Shown: in pieces, positions 38,150 to 51,131 of the stretch
How the letters are laid out: the number at the start of each line of letters is the position of its first letter
Numbering within the stretch: position 1 is the first letter of the stretch
Origin: Sweltsa coloradensis
Lineage: Eukaryota; Arthropoda; Insecta; Plecoptera; Chloroperlidae
Direction of reading: 5' to 3'
NCBI GenBank assembly: GCA_024449915.1
Contig: JAMZAV010002230.1
Coordinates: 62,001-126,000 of the forward strand
Length of the DNA: 64,000 nt
The notes under the pieces: generated by a model
Database searches by the model: none
What the model saw: only the letters and a program-made list of their open reading frames with translations
Told to the model about the DNA's origin: nothing
Position numbers and translations under genes: made by a program

Positions 38150-41100
38150 TGTAACTTCTTATTAATTGAATTAATAAAATTAATTGATTAATTAACCAAC
38201 ACAAATTTTTTTAAAGGAGACAACACAGTCGACATTGGTATCAAATGAAAGCTTATTTTACGGAGAATGAATAAATGAAAAAATATTTAAAAATTTTATT
38301 AATTAATCATCAAATTAAATTTAAATTTTTTAGTAATTTTTTCCCACTTTCGATTTATGTATTTTTCTGTACACCTAAAATTTCCCGATTCTCATACAAT
38401 TTCCCCCCTTACAACATAATGCCAATAAACCCAAATTTTTTTGAGGGCCCCAAACAAAATTCCTAAACCCCCAGATAAGGGATTAATGAAATTTAATAAA
38501 AAGGGTTTAATACCATTAAAAAGTTTGACATTCCAAACGACAGTAAACTGATGTATCCAAATAATTTTAAAAAACAAGCATAATAAAGAGAAAAGTGATG
38601 GCCCCAATGGGGGTTCTTACACTTTCCCATTAAATTAAATTTAATTCAATTAACGGCAATTAATCACAAAAATCAAAATTAATGTGAAAAATAAACCAGC
38701 ATAGTCGACTTGGGTAAAAATGAAAGCTTATTTCACGAAAAAATAATATCTGAAAAAAAATTTTTCTTTAAATTAATTAATCCCCAATTTAAATTACTTT
38801 TTAGTAAAATTATACCACTTTTTGACTTTTGTATAGTTATGTTTTCCCAAAAACTTTATGATTGTCATAAAACTTCCCCACTTTAAAAAACAAACCCAAA
38901 TTTAATTTAAAATTTTTGATGGCCCCAAACGAAATTCCTTCAACCCCCAGATAATGGATTAATAAAATTGAAAATGAGCAAAATTCCTTTAAAATTGTTT
39001 TAAACATTCAATTTATGCGCTACGATTGACAATTGTAGTTTTAAAAAAAAAAAAAAAAAAACAAATTGATCACAATAAACCTAAAAATGTGGAAAAAAAC
39101 TAAATTCCATTTAATTATTTTTAATTGAATTAAGGGAATTTAAATTATTTTTTATTTCAATCAAATGTGTAAAATCAAACAAAGTCGACTTGGGGTGCCC
39201 CAAATAAAATTTTTTTATAAATAATAAAATGTAAAAAAAATATATTTAATTAAATTAAATTAAACAAATTAAATTTAATTTAATCACTAATTTAAATTTA
39301 CAATCTAGTAAAAATTTTACACTTTGGTTATGTATAGGTATCAAAAAAACTCTACCGATTGTCAAAAAATTTTACCACAATACAACCGATGTCAAAAAAA
39401 TAAATAAAAAAATTAAAAGCCCAAACAAAATTTCTTTTTACTTACAAGAATTACTAGTCAGGCACATCAACTGGTTATTAAATAAAAGCCAATTGTAGGG
39501 TAATTAAAAACTTTGACAAAATTTTATTAAGGCAATTTTTATTAATTGCTACCGTTGATTTCTTTTTAAATTTTAAAAATATTACTTTTTACATATGAAG
39601 TCAAGTAATTTTTAACTTCCACACTATTTGGTCGGTTTACTCAATGAAACACCTAAGAAATACCTACAAAAATTAACTTTAAACAGGACATTTTTTACGG
39701 TATTAATTGGTTGAATTAAATATAATGAATATGTTTAAAATGTTGAATATATTGTATGTTAATTTACATTGAATTGACTATTAAAAAAAGTGTATAAGGA
39801 CAAATACGGGCAAACATAGGTAAAACAAATAAAATTTTCCACATTAAATTGTAAAGGTAAATTCGTATATAGAAATAATTTGCGGGTCGCAAATTTTAAC
39901 TTTTGAAAGTTTCCCATGCCCACGACAGTTAGATTCAAATTTGGTAATTTTTTTGGTTTTCTTTGGGTTTAAATTTTAAGACCCAAAAAATTTGTCTTTT
40001 TCCCCTGGAAAATGGTAAGATTTTTTTTACAATCGGTAGAGTTTTTGTTTACCATCTTTACATCACCAAAGTGGTAAAATTTTAAGATTGAAAATTAATT
40101 AGAGTTTAATTTAAAATTAAAAATTTAATTTAAATTTAAATTAATATATTTTTTTCACATTTTAATTTATTCAAAAAAAGCTTTCTTTTGGTCCCCAAGT
40201 TGACTAGTTGTGATCATTTAAATTTAATTGAAATAAATATAATTAATTTCCTTTAAAATTCAATTAATAATAATAAGTGAATCATTTGGACCCATCATTA
40301 TTTAGGATTTTGTGATCAATTGTTTTTAATACTAAATTTTTGTAAATCGTAGCGCATAATGAATTTTAAAGACAATTTAAGGGAAATTTTAGCTATTTCA
40401 ATTCAAATCCATTAATCGGGGGTTGAAGGAATTTTGTTTGGGGCCCATAAAAATTTGGGATTTTTTGGCATTATGTATTAAAGTGGTGAAATTTTATGAA
40501 AAATCGGTAAAGTTTTAGAATCATAACTTAAAAAAGTCAAAAGGGTAAAATTTTCTAAAATGAATTAATTGAAGATAATTAATTAATAAAAAAATATTTT
40601 TTAAAATTTTATTTACTCGTGAAAAAGCTTTTCTTTTTTATCCCCAATCGACTATGCGTTTTTATTTGCACTTTAAATTTTTAAAATTTTTTGATAATTG
40701 CCGTTAATTAAATTTAAATTTGAATTAATGGGAAAGGAAAGAACCCGCCCTTTGGGGGCCATCACTTTTCTCTTTTTTATGCTTTTTTGTTATTATTTGA
40801 TACATCATTTGACTGTCGTTTGTAATGTCAAACCCTGGAGTTATAAATAGTACTGCAAAGGGAGGGCGGGTGTGGGGTGGGCGGGACAATTAGCATTTAA
40901 AATTTGGCAGACTTTTTGATTTTTTTACTTTGGTAACCAAGGTAACCTGGGCCTACCCATTTCAGGGTAGCAAATTTTAAAACCTCTGTAGTGATTATAA
41001 CAATCAAAAGGGCGAAATAGGTCAAATAAACAAACAGATCGGGGGACGTTTTTGTTCCTTTTTGAGCTAGACCCCCTTACATCAAACCCAGGGTCAAACT

Positions 41101-41490
41101 TTTAACTGGTTTTATTAATCTAATTTATAATTTATTAACCCTTTAAATTTGGGGAGTTAGGAATTTTGTTTGGGGCCATCAAATTTTTGATTTTTGGGTT
41201 TTATGTTAAAAAGGGGGGTAAAATTGTAGAGAATGGGGAGAATTTTGGTGTACAAAATTTATCATAAAGAAAGTGGTAAAATTACTAAATTAAATTTAAT
41301 TAGAGTTTTAATTTAAATTTAAATTTTTTAAAATTTTTTTTTCATTTTTTCTTTTCCCCGTAAAAAAATTTTTTCATTTGATACCAATTCGACTGTGTGT
41401 TCCTCAAAAAAATTTTTTTTTGGTAAATTAATAAATTTAAATTTTTATTAATTCAATTTAAAAAAAAAAAAGTTACAAAAACTTAATTGG
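38150..41490. repeat. Large inverted array of roughly 477-bp units (three per arm)
   Basis: Left arm: three direct copies marked by AGTCGAC at 38227, 38704 and 39182 (spacing 477-478), each followed by AATGAAAGCTTATTT and, later, GGCCCCAAAC.AAATTCCT and CCCCAGATAA.GGATTAAT. Right arm: the same units inverted, marked by TTGACT/TCGACT at 40199, 40648 and 41389 (CCCCAAGTTGACTA, CCCCAATCGACTA, ATACCAATTCGACTGTG). The symmetry centre is near 39690. The wider last gap comes from about 265 bp of unrelated sequence (about 40840-41105) with GGGAGGGCGGGTGTGGGG. Over 75% AT with many homopolymers; no coding capacity. Confidence 0.7.
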
Positions 41491-41499
41491 GGGCCCACG

Positions 41500-42230
41500 T
41501 TTTGGTTTTCCCTTTGTGGTCATATTAGAAAAAAAATTCACCAATTTTCAGCTTTTTTCAGATTTGCACGTTTGTTATATATTTGGAGTTTATAGCCCCC
41601 ACTACAATGAATCCCTGACATCTTAAATCTTTTTTGACTTGTTTTTTTTGTATTGTTTGTATTGCTTACTCTTTGTGTGTTATTGTTGACTGCCCCAAAT
41701 CATTGTAATGACAATTAAGGCCCAAAATAAATATATTTTTATTTTTATTTTACGGGGAAACCCCAAAGGGTTTTTTAAAAACGAGTAGTGACCCCAAGTG
41801 TATAGTACCCGGAATTCCCCATACTGGGCTGACCCACCCTTGGGTATAGGGAGGGAAAGAGTGTTCCCGGGATCAAATTGGTCACTCACTCTTTTAAAAC
41901 AACGTTTTTGGGGTTTTTCCCTAGTTATTTTAAATTGAACTTTAAAAAAATGCAATCGTGTTCAAAAACGTATGCGTAAAACATTAAAAAATTTCCCAAA
42001 GATAAAACACAATCACCTGATTTTATTTCCCATTTAACACTCCTCAAAAATATATGTGGGCGTAAAAAATAAAAAAAAAGTTCATCCTAAGGGGTTTTTT
42101 CGAACCCCAACCTCCGTGCGGTAGGTAAAGCTTACCAGTAGGCCTGCCCTGCCACGCAAATTTTTTTCCCCCTAGGCACTTAAAAAAATGATCGATATTT
42201 TAAAAAATCACATTTTTATTTATTTTAGGC
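41500..42230. repeat. AT-rich spacer with a hairpin and a tRNA-like fragment
   Basis: 41753-41795 and 41880-41925 are inverted (GGGGAAACCCCAAAGGGTTT versus AACGTTTTTGGGGTTTTTCCC; GAGTAGTGACC versus GGTCACTCACTC), giving a foldback of about 170 bp. On the minus strand, 42172-42105 reads GTGGCAGGGCAGGCC and later GGGTTCGAA, resembling Pol III A and B boxes. No open frame has family features. Confidence 0.4.
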
Positions 42231-44879
42231 TTAACGCAAGGATCTAGTGATTTTGTTAAAAAATTTTAATAAACTCGTACCGGAGTCTGTTAAAAAATTT
42301 ACGCAATTGTTCAGCGGGTTTGGGATTTTCGAGTACAGAAACAGACAGACAGAAGACAGAAGACAGAATCACAGAATGAGGGGCCCTTTTAGTTTAATGG
42401 AGCACTCGGTCCTCCCTCCCTATTTTTTTTATTTTATTATTATTTTTTTTTTTTATTATTTTTTAAATTATATTATTATTATTATTATTATTTTACCCTG
42501 GCAACCGCCATACAGCCTTGAAACTAAGTTATATGCTTCATATTTTAAATTTTTTAAAGTGGTTTTTTTTAACAGTATGAAGTAAATTGGTATTAAAGGG
42601 AAAATTTGGGGGTTTTGGGGAACAGTAGTGAAACAAAAAAAAGTTTTGTAACCTTTAAGACATAGGTGGGTTTGAGGGTCGCCTTTAAGTTTTTCCATTT
42701 AAAAGGGCACGGGTGGTTTTTTTTCTGGATATTTCAAATAATGTTTTAAAAGTATTGCACATGTGACTTGAAATATCTAATTTTTCTTTAAATGGAAGGT
42801 AGTGAGAGATTTGAAAACAGTTTTTTGATAAATAGGGTTTTTAAAGCATATTGTGCTAAATTTTAAATTTATTTAAAAATTTAATTTTTTTGACATTTGA
42901 AAAGGGGTTTTTGCTTTTGGGGTTACTTTGGGAACAAAGTTTTAAAATTTTTATAAAACAAAAATGGCGACAGTAAAACAGTGGAAGAAAGGGGTAAACA
43001 GGGTTTAAATGCAATAGTCAAAAAGAAATCACAAGTTGGGGGGTGAGAAAAAAAGTTAGGGCGGGAGCCATGTACTTCATGTGCCCTTTGGGCCCCCTTT
43101 TAAAAGTGCGGGGGTCAATGGGAAAAAAGATAGAAGAAAAAAAAAAATGAATGGGGTGGGGGCAGCAATGAAGATTGGCATTGAAAGAAAAAAGGTAGGA
43201 TAGATAAAACAACAGCAAGGAAAAATTTAAACAGAAAGTATAACGTATCAAAAGCAACGACCTCTCGGCTTAAGAGGGGTAGGCATAAAAACCGGTGGGG
43301 GATGCACCATAAGTAAAAGATTAGTATAAAAAAAGGGGGAAGATATAATGGGTGGAAGGGTGGTCATGGAAAAGGAGGAACCCCCATTGGGAAAGGTTAA
43401 GAGCTGGGGTTTGGCCCAGTAGGAGAAATGGGAAATTGATGGTCCGCATTTGGGGAAAATGGCAAAATTTGAACAACGAGTGAAAAGGGAGAAATGTTGG
43501 AAAAGAAGAGAGTAAAGAAGAAGGAAAGGCAGGTGTTAGAACAAGTGTACACCAGTATGAAAAGGGGTGGTGGGAAAAATGCACTACAGAGGTGGTAAAC
43601 TCCAGCGGATTTGGAAAAACATATTTCCCGGCGGAAAAGGGAAAAGGGAAAACCAAAGAGATTTGGGGGGTTGGGGAAGATTGGAGGAGGACAGGGGGGA
43701 AGAAAAATGTGGAATAGATTAAAAACATGTGGGGAAAGAATACAACAAAGAATATTAACATGGGGTTTCCACTGCGAAAACCTAAGACTAGGGAGCAAAA
43801 GCCGTGAGCACATGGTAGGGGGTTTACCAAAAAAACAAGGTTTTGGTATCGCAACGCCAGACAAAAAAAGTTGGGCCCCAAATTTGGGGGTACAAAAGAA
43901 CACCATAGAAGCAAGTCACCTTTCCACAAACACAGGGGGTAAGCAAAACCAAAAAGAGGGCGAAACAACACCGATAATGGAAGGTGGGTCCAGGCCCAAA
44001 AGCACCCTAACAACAGACCTAGAAGATGCAAGCAGACGTGAAAATTTGGGGAAAGTCGGGTGTAGCAATAAAAAAGACAGAAGTAACACCATGTCAAAAA
44101 GAGGTGGGAAAAAACAATACCACACAAGAAATTGGCACAAGTTGGGTGTTTTTGAAAAACAAAGACAGAAGTAATCAACTATCAAAAACAGCAGGGGGTG
44201 AATCATTCCAGACATTGAGTGGTATGCAAACTATGATACAAGAAAACCAACCAGGGGCAAAAAAGCATTTTGGGATACTAATTTGGGGAAAGTGTCGGGT
44301 ACAACAGCAAATAATTTTTTTGTTGGAGTGAGTACAGGGGTAGGGTTTTCCCAGGGATCAGAAAAATGAATTAAAAAAAAGGGAAAGAGTACAAATCAGT
44401 GGAAATATAGAAGTGGCGGTTATAGTGCAGGGAACAGAAGAAGTGGGCTGGGGAGGGAAAAAGGATCATGCTAGGGAATCTACAAGGCTTACTTATTTGG
44501 GAAGAGAAAGTTTTATAAAGCCAGATAGGCATGTGGGGCTAAGCACCTGGAGAGGGTTTTAAACTTAGGTGTCAAAAATGATTAAAAGAAAAAGCAAGAG
44601 GATTGAAATAGAATATATAAAAGAATGGGGGGAAGAATAAAAGAGAAATGGAACAGAGCAAGAGAAGTGGGAAAAAGAGAAAACGTTGAATGAGCAACAG
44701 GGAAATGGGGTAGGCCTAGATGTGAATGTAAGAAAAAAAGGAAAGAATCTGAAAAATGGGCAGAAGGATTTTCACCAAAGGGGGGTGGAGAAAAAAAAAT
44801 TTTGGGATAGACCGTGGACAAAGGAGAAAACCCCAAAAAGAGGGGGAACATCTCACACAGGAAAAAAGGAAAAGTTTAA
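42231..44879 (+). other. Purine-rich stretch, possible LINE 5' region/ORF1; low-quality sequence
   Basis: Holds CAGACAGACAG (42343), (ATT)n (42465-42493) and, from 43300, a plus strand very rich in A and G. A 187-codon frame at 43611-44174 is basic and gives GKVGCSNKKDRSNTMSK; KDRSN recurs in another frame near 44160, so an internal repeat seems to be split by frame errors. Its position just upstream of an endonuclease-RT LINE suggests ORF1, but no known domain is recognised. Mirror minus-strand open frames (FPLFLSP-rich) are composition shadows. Confidence 0.35.
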
Positions 44880-45834
44880 AATTGGGCACAATAAAAAGTG
44901 TCACTTAATGGTAAAATCGAAGAGATCATTGATGTCATGAAAGAAAAAGAAACTGTGTGTAAGGGACTCAGTGAACCAAAGTGGAAAGGGTTGGAAAAAG
45001 AATCTCAGGAAGGATACAAGCGTGGTGGTTGGGGGGAGGGGGGGAAAAAATGGGGTGCTTTTTGGTAACCCCGAATTTCAAACAGTAGTAAATGGAAAAG
45101 CCATAGTGATAGAATGATACAGTGTACATCTTGTGCGATGACAGCAGACAATCGAATTCATTCAGGTGTATCCCTCAAAAAAGGAAAACCGTGGGTTAGA
45201 AGGATGAGTTTTGGGGGAAAAAATTAAAAAATTATGAATCGAAACTATTTAGTAATGGGGGATTTTAATGCAAGAATAGGAAAAAAATAGAAAAGGATTT
45301 TAAGAGGGTTTTGGGGAAAGGGATAGAGGAAAAAACAGAATGGAGGAAATTGTTTGAAATGTGTCCCGAAACTCATTTGTTATAGGAAATTTGGTTCAAG
45401 AAACGTAGAACCCCAAAAAATAAAGAGATAGGCTATGGGGAAGACAGATCGAGACCGAAGGGCTACTATGTATAGGAAAAAAATACTGGAAAACCCTTTA
45501 GATGGGAGGGTAATGCCATCAATACATTGGATGGAGACCCCAGGTGGGTTGGGAAATTTTTAATGATGGTACAGACCAAAAAGAAAAAAACCGGGACAAA
45601 GAAATAAAAAAGGGGGAAACGCAATCTCCCCCATAGTGCAAGAAAGTTTAGACAAGAATTAGGACCAAACACTCAAATGAATGGGAGAAATAGAAAAAAA
45701 GGCAAAACTTTTAAGAAGGTTTTTTTGAAGGCAGAAAAAGGGTGTGGAAGAGTCAGTGGAAGGAGGAAAGAGAAAAAAACGCTGGTGGAAAAAGAGAGGT
45801 ACGAGAGAGTTCGGGAGAAGAAATAGCTTGGAAA
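44880..45834 (+). pseudogene. RTE-like LINE endonuclease domain (5' half, left of Copia)
   Basis: Broken frames read an AP-type endonuclease: IGHNKKCHLMVKSKRSLMS overlapping with IEEIIDVMKEKE; GLSEPKWKGLEKES.EGYKR near 44965; GDFNARIG near 45265; FVIGNLVQE near 45380; then the linker RKKRWWKK...R near 45770. The order matches LINE ORF2 N-termini. The frame changes every few dozen bases, unlike the clean RT half at 58975-60896 of the same element. It would nick target DNA to prime reverse transcription. Confidence 0.68.
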
Positions 45835-46163
45835 TGATGAAAAAAATTTTGGGAGAAAAGAAACGTTTATTCTTTACAGTTAAAAATATGAACACAATAC
45901 AAAAGACTAACAGTATTAGTACGAAATTAGAGATGAGGGGGGGCCCCGAAAAAAGCGGGGGTTGTAGAACGCTTCACCGTGAAGGGCGTTTCTTCTGGGC
46001 GTGGCCTACTACAGAGGGCGAAAAGTAACGATACTATTTCTACCAAACTTTCAAAAAATCGATTATCATTAGTAAAACTAGGCCTAAGTTAAACACAATA
46101 CATGGGTAAAGCACTTGGGGTAATAAGCCACCATTCGAGTGAACAAAGGCGCACGTCCCAACA
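45835..46163 (-). repeat. Copia 3' LTR (left copy, corrupted)
   Basis: Aligns throughout with 58633-58974 (CTGGGCGTGGCCTACTACAG, CTAGGCCTAAGTTAAACACA) but lacks many single bases and has stretched homopolymers. LTRs of one element start identical, so the asymmetry points to sequence error here rather than age. Confidence 0.8.
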
Positions 46164-46239
46164 CCCCTTCTCGCCGTCTCCTCGTAAAAAACTAGGGGCT
46201 TTTGAAGCAAACCGCTTTAAAAGTTCTCTTTACACTGGC

Positions 46240-47752
46240 TTAGTCATCATGTCCGCAGTCATGTGTTCGGTTTGGGCAGTACTGCACATCCACGATGCCA
46301 CGCTCTCGCAGATCTCGGATGAGATGGTGCTTGACTGCGATGTGCTTCGTCCTAGCGCTGCACCGATCTGACTCGATCAAGCGAATACAGCCTTGGTTGT
46401 CCTCGAAGATCGTGGTTGTCTCCTTGTACTGGTACCATACGTCGTCCAGCAGTTGATGTAACCACAACAGCTCTTGACAGGCATTCGCAGCCGCGACATA
46501 TTCTGCCTCGGTGGACGACAATGCGACGATCGTCTGCTTGCGACTCGACCACGATACTGTGCTCTCACCCAATAGGAAGATGTATCCGCTAGTCGATTTT
46601 CGGTCGGTGGTGTCACCGGCCCAGTCAGCGTCCACGTACCCTTGCAGCTTGAGCTCACTCCTTGCAGACAGGCGCAGTTTCGCATCGAGGTCCCGGCCAG
46701 GTAACGCATTACCCGCTTCACCGATTTCCAGTCGCGTTCTGTGGGTGACTCCACATGTCGGCTCAAGAAGCTGACAGCTACCGCAATGTCCGTAGTGCTG
46801 GACACTGTAGCTATGTACAGGAGTGATCCAATAACTTGTCGATACTTTGTGTTATTCGGCAACCTTGACGCTGGGTTCTTCCATGGAAGACAAATAATTT
46901 GTTTCCATTGGCGTGGCAGAAGGCTTCGTCTCCAGCATCCCCTTGCTCTTCTAGAAGTTGGACTATCTTAGTTCGTTGATGGATAAGGAACAAACCGTCT
47001 GTTTCTCGCTCGATCTGGATCCCCAAATAGTGAGCCACTTCACCTAAATCCTTGGTCGTGAAATGCTCGTTTAGCTGCGCACAAATGCCCTGAACGACCT
47101 CTTCAGATTCTCCGGCTACCAGTAAGTCGTCTACGTACAACAGCACATAGGTGGTCACTACCGGTCGTTTCCTTTTTCATGAAGAGACATGAATCAGCTT
47201 TTCCGCGCTCGAAACCAAGACTTGCCAGTGCTTCTGTGGCCTTCTTGTTCCATGCTCGTGCCGATTGTTTGAGCCCGTAGATACTGCGCTTTAGTCGCAA
47301 TACCATGTGCTCCTTGCTGGTTCCTCAAAACCCGGTGGTTGTTCCATGTAAAGCTCCTCTTCCAGATCTCCATTTAGGTACGCTGACTTGACGTCAAGGT
47401 GCCGTACATGCAACTGGCGAATAGCCGCCACGCTGAGCAGCACGCGCACTGTCTCGTGCTTGACCACTGGCGCAAACGTCTCGTCGTAGTCCTCACCATA
47501 ACGCTGCGAGAATCCTCTCGCACTAGGCCGCGCGTTGTAAGTGTTGACGTCACCATTTGCATCTAGTTTAGTCTTGAATACCCACTTGGATGAGACTGCC
47601 CGGCGGCCTGGAGGGAGTTTGGCAATCTCCCACACTCCACGTTCTTTAAGAGCTGACATTTCCTCTTCTGCGGCCAACACCCAGTTCTTCTTTTCGCGTT
47701 CTGGTAGCTCCATGACTTGTTTCCATGAGGATGGCTCACGTGGTTGGTCCAC
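46240..47752 (-). pseudogene. Copia reverse transcriptase and RNase H
   Basis: Frame pieces in order from 47752: WVLAAEEEMSALKERGVWEI, SSKWVFKTKLDANGDV, GFSQRYGEDYDETFAPVVKH, LDVKSAYLNGDLEEELYMEQ; then LKRSIYGLKQSARAWNKK (47303-47103); then the catalytic YVDD in YVLLYVDDLLVAGE near 47145; and RNase H from about 46700: DADWAGDTTDRKSTSGYIF, LSSTEAEYVAA, EDNQGCIRL, RTKHIAVKHHLIRD, ending near 46240. Three or four single-base frame breaks separate the pieces. Motif spelling is standard Copia. It copies element RNA and removes the RNA strand. Confidence 0.88.
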
Positions 47753-47989
47753 TCTTACTTTATACGAAAGTTTTCTCTTGGTGGGATTCCTTTATTCGGT
47801 CTCTGTGATTGACGTGGTGCTGGAGTAACAATCTGCTGATCGTTGACAGTTGTTTCTGCCGCTGTAGGCTCTTGCTGAGTCAACTCGGTGGCCTCCTTCG
47901 AATCCTCCTCGCGTCCTCAAGAATGTGTGACGAAGTCCCCGTCCATTTCCCCTTCTGGCAGAAGACTGATTCCACCACTTGCTTCAACG

Positions 47990-49310
47990 ATGTGTGGATT
48001 GTTCTGCTCGTCCCATCTCGATGATGCGCACGGAACGACTTATCCACACTTTGTTGGTGTTAACGTCCAACAGGCGGTAACCTTTGGAGGCGGTGTCATA
48101 GCCTATGAGCACGCCCAAGATGGCCTTATCATCCCATTTCTTGCGTTTTTGTTTTGGGACAAGGGAATACACTTTTGACCCAAAAACTCTGATGTGGCTT
48201 AAGTCGGGCTTATTGCCATCCCAAAGTTCGCAAGGTGTCTTGTCCACGCTTCGGCTCGGTAAACGATTCTGAAGATATGCCGCGTGCACACACTGCTTCT
48301 CCCAAAATCTTTCAGGAAGTCCTGCATCCAACACATGCATTTTGCCATCTCAACTAGAGAGCGATTCTTACGCTCGGCCACGCCATTTTGTTGAGGCGTG
48401 TGTGGCACCGTGAACTGTTGCTGGATCCCCTCACGCTTGAAGAAATCCTGCAGATCCCTGTTGACGTATTCTTTCCCGTTGTGCTGTGCGGAAAATGGTG
48501 GGCCTATGTTCATACTTAGTGTGAACCATAGCGATATATTCCTTTAACAACATTTGCCGCTTCATCCTTGGACTTAAGGAGACGGACGAACGTAAAGCGT
48601 GAGTAGTCATCGATAAAAGTTACCATATATCTATGACCGCTCGCGTTGTGATCGGCATCGGTCCACAGACGTCACTAATGTATCAGTTCACCGGGCTGGT
48701 AGCTCTGGTCTCGCTCGTTGGGAATGGTAGTTGGGTTAACTTCCCTCTCATGCAACAGTCACAGTCCACCTTTGCGTCACATTTGCCAATGTGTATGCCT
48801 AGGGCCAGTCCCTCCGTGAACAGCTTCTTAATTGCAGCTGGATCCCGGTGACCTAAGCGTCGGTGCCATCGATGCATGCATACTTGGCTGCGTGCACACA
48901 ACGCTGCGTCGTTGCCCGTTTTGCACTTGAGCCTGAAAAGTGTCCCGTCAAGTTCAGCGGTTGCAATGACGACCGTCTTGTGAGTTATCTGGCAGGTGGC
49001 ATCCTCGATCGTCACCGTGTACCCACTACGAGTTGCACATTGAACCGATAACAACCCGCCATCCAGTTCCGGAATGTACAGCACATCCTTGAGGTATATT
49101 TGTTCCACCTTACCGTTTGGAGTGTTGCACGACAACCACCGCTACCGATTCCTTCCGCAGAGATCGTTGAGTTGTCTGCCAAATATACCTGGGACTTTAC
49201 ATCTTGCAACGCAGTAAGAACCTTTTGTTGCTTGTCATGTGGCTCGTAGCTCCCGAGTCCACATACCAGCGGTCGGCCTGGTCCTTGTGTATACTGCTCC
49301 ATACCGCAAA
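47990..49310 (-). pseudogene. Copia protease and integrase
   Basis: From 49302 a shifted form of the YVDSGAT-type protease site is followed by VYLADNSTISAEGIGSGG. GAG-pre-integrase HHCC: HRWHRRLGHRDPAAIKKLF ... CDCCMRGK (48900-48740). Integrase core: the segment holding the first catalytic D lies near 48620-48560 in a broken frame; then NIGPPFSAQHNGKEYVN and TPQQNGVAERKNRSLVEMAK (48513-48340), holding the catalytic E. The C-terminal part is LPERFWEKQCVHAAYLQNRL to SRSVRIIEM (48340-47990). Frame shifts separate the domains. Confidence 0.82.
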
Positions 49311-49916
49311 GGAGTGCTGGGGTGCTGCACTGCTGCCAACATCCTGGGTGCGTACCATGCAGTTAGCTTTCTCCTTTACCCTGCCTAGATGTGTTTTGTA
49401 CTTGAGGCAGTCTGCCTTCAGATGGCCTTTCTTTTACAGTAGAAACATTCCCGTTCTCCTTACCTGACTTGCTCCCTTTTGGCACCTGCTTGCCGTACGT
49501 GCCCGCCTCTTGTCTCTTGATATGTTGTCTGGAGGGCTACCTCGTTGTCGCGATGGTCCGCGTCGCCTCGACACGGCGCTGGTACTCGTCGGTCAACTTG
49601 CCAGAGACATATTCGACGTTCAAGTCTTTCTCGTCTCTTCCTTCAAGGGCTGTAAACTAACGTAGAGTATGACTCCGGTAGACTGCACAACATAACTGCT
49701 ACTAGGTCGTCGTCTTCGACCTTCTTTCCCATGCCCCGCAATTGACCCACAGCCTCCAGCATGGAGTTGAGGTGCGCCTGCATGGTACCTTGGGTAAACC
49801 TCATCCATACAATTTTCGCATTAGATATAGTCGGCTGCCAATAGTGGATCTCTCATGCAACCTTTGCAGCATGGCCACATTTCCTTGGCCGTCTCAAGTT
49901 GAGCGAGATGAAGCAA
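49311..49916 (-). pseudogene. Copia gag, 3' portion
   Basis: Minus strand downstream of the Harbinger insertion: HLAQLETAKEMW-type capsid sequence from 49916, then through frame changes LVYSLEGRDEKDLNVEYVS-type sequence near 49660-49600, and a single CCHC-like knuckle region at 49460-49400 (CFYC followed by H...C in adjacent frames). The 5' portion lies at 58304-58513 on the other side of the Harbinger. Confidence 0.68.
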
Positions 49917-51131
49917 CAGGACGCTTACCTAATATCGCAATAAGAAATCGGGTTAGTGGCGCTAGCTCCGCGCTACCGTAGCCCGACCTTAGCACGATTT
50001 CGTAGCCCCTATCTAATCCCTAGGCTAAGCTCGGGCTAGTGTAGCCGTGCCGTATCGTGCCGCCGACCTAGCTACGTAAAACAGCCAACGCAATAAATGA
50101 AAAAACACTAGCAAAATATGTTACATGCAATGGGATTGGTTAAAAATGACGAAAACATCATCACTCTTGAACAATGAAACAAATGAATCGACTTGAAAGG
50201 TAAACAAACATAGCTGCGTGTTTGGTTTGGTATTTTTGCTGCTCGTACTTATCATATTTAAAAAGAGTAATGGAGGGAAATAAGAGAGCCAGAAATGCAG
50301 ACTTTACTGAAGGAGAGGTCGAAGCGATTGCTACAGGAGTAAAGAAAATGTGGCACATTTTGAATGGAGGCTTTTCTCCCAGCCTTACCAAAGAGCATAA
50401 GGCAAGGGCTTGGGATCAAGTGACCCAAGCTTGCAATGCAGTCGGCCGAGTTCCTCGCACTCGTGAACAGGTAAGACATAGTGAGAATTTATTAATTAAT
50501 TTAAAAAACAACCGTTAAGGGTAGTAGGTCTTATATAGTTTACATATTATAAGACTTTAGAAGTTAAACCAATATAGCTTGCTACCAGTAGCTATTCCAT
50601 TCAATAGACACATCAATTGGCGTAGAAGGCTACAGTTATACATAGGAACTACAATTAATGATGGAGTTTTTATTACAGGATATAGAAAAATGGAAAAAGC
50701 TTAAAGTGGTGCAGGGGCAGCAAAGGCAGCTTTGCTACTTGAAATGCAAGCTACTGGTGGAGGGTGGGAAAGGCGATTGGTGGAGGGAAGGAAAAAGCTA
50801 GGCCCTTAACACCTCTTGAAGAAATTGTTATAAGTTTCCTAAAGGAGGAAACTTATAAAGGTATTAAAGGGGGTCGAGATATTCATGCCGATTCTAAGGC
50901 ACAGCAGCAGAAGAAAGACAAACACAGGCAAGAACCTTCTCAAATCTCCCAAGTCGTCTCCTCCCCACCTCTTTCGTCGTCTTCTTCTTCTTCAACATCT
51001 CCTGTACTCATAACTGTACCATCATCATGTGACTTGTCGTCAATAACTGAAGCCGTCGCAATAGCCGAGCCTTATATTTTTCCGCTTACAAACTACTTAC
51101 CGTCTTCATCAGCCATCATACCAATGGCCTT

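Noticed and set aside
43321..44178. Long minus-strand frame of 285 codons rich in F, L, P and S
   Set aside because: Mirror of the purine-rich plus strand in a stretch with unreliable bases; no membrane-protein pattern beyond composition.
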